Positions 34,160 to 37,877 of a DNA stretch of 37,877 bases are shown piece after piece. Below the pieces are notes generated by a model that saw only the letters and a program-made list of their open reading frames with translations, did no database searches and was not told the origin of the DNA. Made by a program: the position numbers and the translations under genes. Position 1 is the first letter of the stretch. The number at the start of each line of letters is the position of its first letter. Origin of the DNA: Hyphomicrobiales bacterium (GTDB lineage: Bacteria > Pseudomonadota > Alphaproteobacteria > Rhizobiales > JALURZ01); contig JALURZ010000052.1 of assembly GCA_027058735.1 (NCBI GenBank), positions 1 to 37,877 of the forward strand, in the 5' to 3' direction.

Positions 34160-35301
34160 CACTCCGCTCTCCCGTTGCTGTCGTGGCGCGGCCGGTGCAT
34201 GGGCAGCAACACCCGGAACAGTGTGTGCCGCCGCCTTTCCAGGCATTCGATCGTGCCGCCATGATCGCCGATGATTTTCGCCACCAGCGCCAGCCCCAGC
34301 CCGCTGCCCTCCGCCTTGGTGGTCACGAAGGGGTCGAATATATGGGCCCGCAGGTCATCGGGCACGCCGCTGCCATTGTCCGCCACGCAAAATTCGAGCG
34401 GCAGGGCGACCGCGGCGCTGCTGGCCGGCAGGCTCAGGCGCACACCGCTGCGAAACGCGGAGGTCAATATTATCCGCCCCCCCGATTTGCGCCCCCGAAC
34501 AGCCTCGGCCGCGTTCTTGACCAGATTGAGAAAAACCTGGATCAACTGATCGCGATTGCCCATGACGGGGGGAAGCGAGGGGTCGTAATCTTGGGAAATG
34601 GCGATCGAGCGGGCAAATCCGCTGGCCGCGATCTGTCTCACATGGTCCAGAACCGCGTGCATGTTGACGGGCTCCATGGCCACCGGGCGCTCGTCGCTGA
34701 ACACCTCCATGCGGTCCACCAGAGCGCAAATCCGGTCGGTCTCCTGGCAGATCAGGCGGGTCAGGGACCTGTCGTCCTCGCGCAGACCCGGTTCGAGCAG
34801 TTGTGCAGCGCCGCGAATGCCCGACAGGGGATTCTTGATTTCATGCGCCAGCATGGATGCCATGCCCCGTGCCGAACGCGCGGCGCCCCGGTGGGTCAAC
34901 TGGCGGTCGATCTTGCGGGCAATGGAGCGGGGCTGCACCACGAGCAGAACATGGCCCGGGTGTTCTGGAATGCACCCGGCGTGCAGATCGACAATATGAC
35001 GGCCCTGCACCGCGCGCATCTCCAGATTGAGCGCATATTCGTTGACCGACGCGCCCTGGCTTCTGACCTGGGCGACCAGGCCGCACACCGTGCTGTCGGC
35101 GCTCACCAGTTGGTCGAGACGGCGCTGGCGCAAGACCGGCGCGCCCATGCCCAGCAGGGCTTCCGCCGGCGCATTGGCATAGGCGATTAGATCATCGGGG
35201 GCGACGATGAAGACCGGATGAGGCAGCGCATCGAGTACGATTTGCGCATTGAGCCCCCGGTTCTCGCTCACCGGTGTGCCGGCGGCCGCCGAACGCATCA
35301 T
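34159..35301 (-). CDS. ntrB: Nitrogen regulation sensor kinase NtrB
   Basis: 380 residues, no membrane segment. An N-terminal PAS domain covers about 18-125. HisKA follows with His153 in MLAHEIKNPLSGIRGAAQLLE (read in parts), then a HATPase with NLVKNAAEAVRG, DNGSGVPD and GSGLGLA. It phosphorylates or dephosphorylates NtrC according to the PII signal. Its ATG overlaps the dusB stop as ATGA and its TGA overlaps the ntrC start, giving a tight dusB-ntrB-ntrC operon. Confidence 0.95.
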   Translation of the reverse strand: MMRSAAAGTPVSENRGLNAQIVLDALPHPVFIVAPDDLIAYANAPAEALLGMGAPVLRQRRLDQLVSADSTVCGLVAQVRSQGASVNEYALNLEMRAVQGRHIVDLHAGCIPEHPGHVLLVVQPRSIARKIDRQLTHRGAARSARGMASMLAHEIKNPLSGIRGAAQLLEPGLREDDRSLTRLICQETDRICALVDRMEVFSDERPVAMEPVNMHAVLDHVRQIAASGFARSIAISQDYDPSLPPVMGNRDQLIQVFLNLVKNAAEAVRGRKSGGRIILTSAFRSGVRLSLPASSAAVALPLEFCVADNGSGVPDDLRAHIFDPFVTTKAEGSGLGLALVAKIIGDHGGTIECLERRRHTLFRVLLPMHRPRHDSNGRAE

Positions 35302-36311
35302 GCGACCTTCCGCTCCGGGTCTGCGCGAAACAGCGCGTCAATATGCCGGTGAACCCGATCGGGATTGTCTTCGCGGCACAGCCTGGCACGCCAGTATCCG
35401 ATCGACCGGGCATCGCAGCCCCCCCTGTCGCGCAGGGTCGTTTCGATATACCACCCCAGATGCTTGCGCGCGCAACGCACGCCAATCTCGCGCCCGTAGT
35501 GAACCAGCATGGCATCGTAATGTTCATGAACAAGGGTGCTGCGCAGGGCGAGATCCAGGCCCTGGTTCTGCTTGCCGGTTTCCAGAAACTCCGCGATCTG
35601 TCCGGGAAACCAGGGCCGTCCACGGGCGCCGCGGCCGATCATCAGCCCGTCGGCGCGCGATTGCTCGAGGATGCGCGCAGCACCGGTGAAATCGGTGACG
35701 TCGCCATTGGCGATCACCGGGATCGAGACCGCCTCCTTGACCGCGCGTATGGAACGCCAGTCCGCGGTGCCGTTGAAAAACTGGCTGCGGGTGCGCCCGT
35801 GAACGCTCACCATCTGAACGCCCGCCCGCTCGGCGAGCCGCGCCAGTTCCGGCGCGTTTCGCGACCGATCGTCCCAGCCAAGACGCATTTTCAGCGTCAC
35901 CGGAACGCGCGCAGCGCCAACGCTTGCCTCGATCAGACGCACTGCCAGCGGCAGATCGCGCATCAGCGCCGATCCGGAAAGGCCGCGGGTAACCTGACGC
36001 GCCGGGCAGCCCATATTGATATCGATGATATCCGCGCCCAAGCCTTCCGCGATGCGCGCGCCCTCCGCCATCCAGCGCGGCTCGCGGCCGGCAAGCTGGA
36101 TCACGCGCGGGCTTGTGCGCGCATCGCCATGGAGGCGGTGCAGCGCAGCCGGTCTGGAGGCCGCCAGATCCGCACTGGCGATCATTTCCGAAACCACCAG
36201 GCCTGCGCCCAGCTCATGGGCCAGGCGGCGAAAAGGCGCATCCGTGATCCCCGACATCGGCGCCAGGAAAACCGCGTTGCGGGTGGTGATGGGGCCAATT
36301 GCAATGCCCAT
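35298..36311 (-). CDS. dusB: tRNA-dihydrouridine synthase B
   Basis: 337 residues, the NifR3/DusB family. The FMN barrel begins NAVFLAPMSGITDAPFRRLA, has the catalytic Cys in INMGCPARQVTR, then KMRLGWDD, VSVHGRTRSQ and VIANGDV. It reduces uridine in the tRNA D-loop with NADPH. It is the first gene of the ntrBC operon, an arrangement long known in alphaproteobacteria (as nifR3). AAAGGGTG precedes the ATG by about 8 bases. A candidate promoter lies 40-70 bases upstream. Confidence 0.95.
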   Translation of the reverse strand: MGIAIGPITTRNAVFLAPMSGITDAPFRRLAHELGAGLVVSEMIASADLAASRPAALHRLHGDARTSPRVIQLAGREPRWMAEGARIAEGLGADIIDINMGCPARQVTRGLSGSALMRDLPLAVRLIEASVGAARVPVTLKMRLGWDDRSRNAPELARLAERAGVQMVSVHGRTRSQFFNGTADWRSIRAVKEAVSIPVIANGDVTDFTGAARILEQSRADGLMIGRGARGRPWFPGQIAEFLETGKQNQGLDLALRSTLVHEHYDAMLVHYGREIGVRCARKHLGWYIETTLRDRGGCDARSIGYWRARLCREDNPDRVHRHIDALFRADPERKVA

Positions 36312-36351
36312 AAATTAGGCACCCTTTAGTCTCTGTCCAAAACTTATGCAA

Positions 36352-36380
36352 TCTATACGGCTATTTCCGCCGGCCGGCAA
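36352..36380 (-). promoter_or_regulatory. Predicted promoter of dusB-ntrBC
   Basis: On the minus strand TTGCCG (36380-36375), a 17-base spacer, and TATAGA (36357-36352), each 4 of 6 matches. Transcription would begin near 36345. A dyad GCCGGC-AA-GCCGGC (36373-36386) covers the -35 box and could be an operator. Confidence 0.5.
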
Positions 36381-36410
36381 GCCGGCGCCTCCATGTCCGG
36401 GGGGAGCGGC

Positions 36411-36439
36411 TTGCCAGAGCCCGGTTTTCGGCGGATAAC
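36411..36439 (+). promoter_or_regulatory. Predicted promoter of ispDF
   Basis: TTGCCA (36411-36416), a 17-base spacer and GATAAC (36434-36439), 4 of 6 matches in each box. It points away from dusB, with a leader of about 35 bases before ATG 36482. Confidence 0.45.
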
Positions 36440-36481
36440 GGGTCCGGCATCTCTTTGTCCAGCCGGGCGGGAAACGAACCC

Positions 36482-37636
36482 ATGCGCATTGCGGTCATTC
36501 TTGCAGCGGCGGGACGCGGCAGCCGCGCCGGCGGCGGCGCGCCCAAGCAGTACCGGCGGATCACGCAGCGCACGGTTCTGGGCGAAACCATCGCCCGGTT
36601 CCACGGCCGCCGCGATATCGAAACGGTGCAATGTGTCATTCATCAAAGGGACCACGGGGCGTTTGGCGAGGTTGCGGCGCAATTTCCCGGGCTCGCGGAC
36701 CCCGTCAATGGCGGAGACACCCGGCAGGACTCGGTGCTCCGCGGCCTTGATGCGCTGGCGGGCCGCGGCCTCACCCATGTCCTCATTCATGATGCCGCGC
36801 GCCCGTTCGTGGACGGGGATGTCATCGACCGGGTCATCACGGGGCTGCGCGACAATGAAGGCGTCATCCCTGCCCTGCCGCTCGCCGATACGCTCAAACG
36901 GTGCGAACAGGGGCGCATCCGCGAGACCGTGGAGCGGACCGGCCTGTGGGCGGCGCAGACGCCGCAGGGATTTGCCTTTCAATCCATCCACAAGGCCCAT
37001 CGCGATGCTGCGCGCGGGAATAAAACCGGCTTCACGGACGATGCCGCCATTGGCGAATGGGCGGGCATGACAATCGCCATCGTGGAGGGATCGCCGGACA
37101 ACACCAAAATCACGACGGCGCGCGATCTGGAGCGCGCCCGCGTCCGGTCCGCGTTGCCCGATGTGAGAACCGGCCACGGCTGTGACGTTCACCGGTTCGC
37201 GCCCGACCGTCCCCTTGTCCTGTGCGGGGTGGCGATCGCCGGTGCCCCGGGCCTGGCGGGGCATTCGGACGCGGATGTGGGTCTGCATGCCTTGTGCGAT
37301 GCGCTTCTTGGCGCGCTTTGCGATGGTGATATCGGTGTTCACTTCCCCGCCGGTGAAGCGGCATGGAAAGACGCGGACTCCGCGCTGTTGCTGAGCGCGG
37401 TGGCCAAACGCGTGGCGGCGCGGCGCGGGCGCATCACCCATGTCGATATCACTCTCATTTGCGAAGCGCCCAAAATCGGACCCCACCGCCGGTCCATGCG
37501 CGAGCGCGTTGCCGCGATCCTCGAACTCGAAATTGACCGGGTCAGCATCAAGGCGACCACGACCGAGGGGCTGGGATTTGCCGGCCGTGGCGAAGGCATC
37601 GCCGCGCAGGCGAGCGCGACGATCATTTTCGGCTGA
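36482..37636 (+). CDS. ispDF: Bifunctional IspD/IspF (MEP pathway)
   Basis: 384 residues from ATG 36482, with GGGCGGGAAACG before it; an in-frame TTG at 36455 is rejected. The IspD part (1-225) opens VILAAAGRGSRAGGGAPKQY and has HDAARPFVD. The IspF part (about 229-384) has GHGCDVHRF with metal ligands Asp235 and His237, GHSDADVGLHAL with His269, and the C-terminal KATTTEGLGFAGRGEGIAA block. The fused enzyme makes CDP-ME from MEP and CTP and later cyclises CDP-ME2P to MEcPP, with IspE outside the fusion. Such fusions are typical of alpha- and epsilonproteobacteria. The cinA-type gene follows after 8 bases. Confidence 0.96.
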   Translation: MRIAVILAAAGRGSRAGGGAPKQYRRITQRTVLGETIARFHGRRDIETVQCVIHQRDHGAFGEVAAQFPGLADPVNGGDTRQDSVLRGLDALAGRGLTHVLIHDAARPFVDGDVIDRVITGLRDNEGVIPALPLADTLKRCEQGRIRETVERTGLWAAQTPQGFAFQSIHKAHRDAARGNKTGFTDDAAIGEWAGMTIAIVEGSPDNTKITTARDLERARVRSALPDVRTGHGCDVHRFAPDRPLVLCGVAIAGAPGLAGHSDADVGLHALCDALLGALCDGDIGVHFPAGEAAWKDADSALLLSAVAKRVAARRGRITHVDITLICEAPKIGPHRRSMRERVAAILELEIDRVSIKATTTEGLGFAGRGEGIAAQASATIIFG

Positions 37637-37644
37637 GGGCGGAT

Positions 37645-37877
37645 ATGGATGATGTCTTGATTCAACGCGCGGCGGACCTGATGGCGATATGCCGCGAAAC
37701 CGGCCTGCGGCTGGCCACAGCTGAATCCTGCACAGGCGGACTGGTCGCTGCCTGTCTCACCGAAATCCCCGGCTCATCGGATGTTTTCGAGCGCGGCTTT
37801 GTGACCTATTCCAATGCAGCGAAAATGGATCTTCTGGGGGTCTCGGCGCAGTTGCTTAAAACCCATGGGGCGGTGAG
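37645..37877 (+). CDS. CinA C-terminal amidohydrolase family, partial
   Basis: ATG 37645, with GAGGGCGGAT directly before, begins 8 bases after the ispDF stop. The 77 visible residues contain LATAESCTGGLVAACL with the catalytic Ser, IPGSSDVFERGFVTYSNAAK, and LLGVSAQLL. These belong to the nicotinamide mononucleotide deamidase (PncC/CinA-C) domain, which returns NMN to the NAD pathway as nicotinate mononucleotide. The N-terminal CinA domain is absent, so this is probably the short PncC form. The gene runs off the window end, so its full length is unknown. Confidence 0.9.
   Translation, partial: MDDVLIQRAADLMAICRETGLRLATAESCTGGLVAACLTEIPGSSDVFERGFVTYSNAAKMDLLGVSAQLLKTHGAV

Noticed and set aside
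1..37877. Mobile elements or CRISPR arrays
   Set aside because: No transposase, integrase, cas gene or regularly spaced repeat was seen.

Overview
The window is GC-rich chromosomal DNA whose gene content and order point to an alphaproteobacterium. The main evidence is the run dusB-ntrB-ntrC-ntrY-ntrX-trkA-(trkH-dat)-hfq-hflX, a fused ispDF next to cinA, and the run rlpA-dacF-tmk-holB-metG-tatD-MBL hydrolase-mazG. I cannot fix the order or family by reading alone. I see no insertion sequence, prophage, CRISPR array or rRNA. There is one tRNA, tRNA-Ser(UGA), with an encoded CCA end.

Positions 1-13050 hold the more variable part. In order they are: the C-terminus of an AEC-family permease, a CaiB/AMACR-type CoA-transferase or racemase, a UbiH/COQ6-type flavin hydroxylase (minus), a PaaG-like enoyl-CoA hydratase/isomerase, a DUF2182 membrane protein with its DUF1326 partner, an exported copper amine oxidase (minus), a Kbp-like BON-LysM protein, an XRE-cupin regulator, tRNA-Ser (minus), a long-chain acyl-CoA ligase (minus) and a membrane sensor kinase without a neighbouring regulator (minus). 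The PaaG homologue, the Cys/Met/His-rich DUF2182-DUF1326 pair and the copper amine oxidase lie side by side. This suggests, but does not prove, a link between aromatic amine/phenylacetate breakdown and copper supply.

Positions 13053-22952 hold an MmgE/PrpD-family gene (minus), followed by a plus-strand housekeeping run: rlpA lipoprotein, D,D-carboxypeptidase, tmk, holB, metG, tatD, an MBL-fold hydrolase and mazG. The run covers cell-wall work, dTMP supply, replication clamp loading, Met-tRNA charging and nucleotide clean-up. mazG ends in a convergent stop-codon overlap with hflX.

Positions 22949-36311 are all minus strand: hflX, hfq, D-amino acid aminotransferase, trkH, trkA, ntrX, ntrY, ntrC, ntrB and dusB, read from right to left in transcription. 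This is the nitrogen-control and K+-uptake block with the RNA chaperone Hfq. A divergent promoter region at about 36340-36440 separates dusB from ispDF (MEP isoprenoid pathway) and a cinA-type amidase cut by the window end.

The items most worth a second look are: the DUF2182/DUF1326/copper amine oxidase neighbourhood; a probable frameshift at the N-terminus of the orphan kinase; an 11-bp perfect inverted repeat between mmgE and rlpA; several dyads in the leaders of mazG, hfq, ntrY and dusB/ispDF; and an SKID in place of NKID in the HflX G4 motif.
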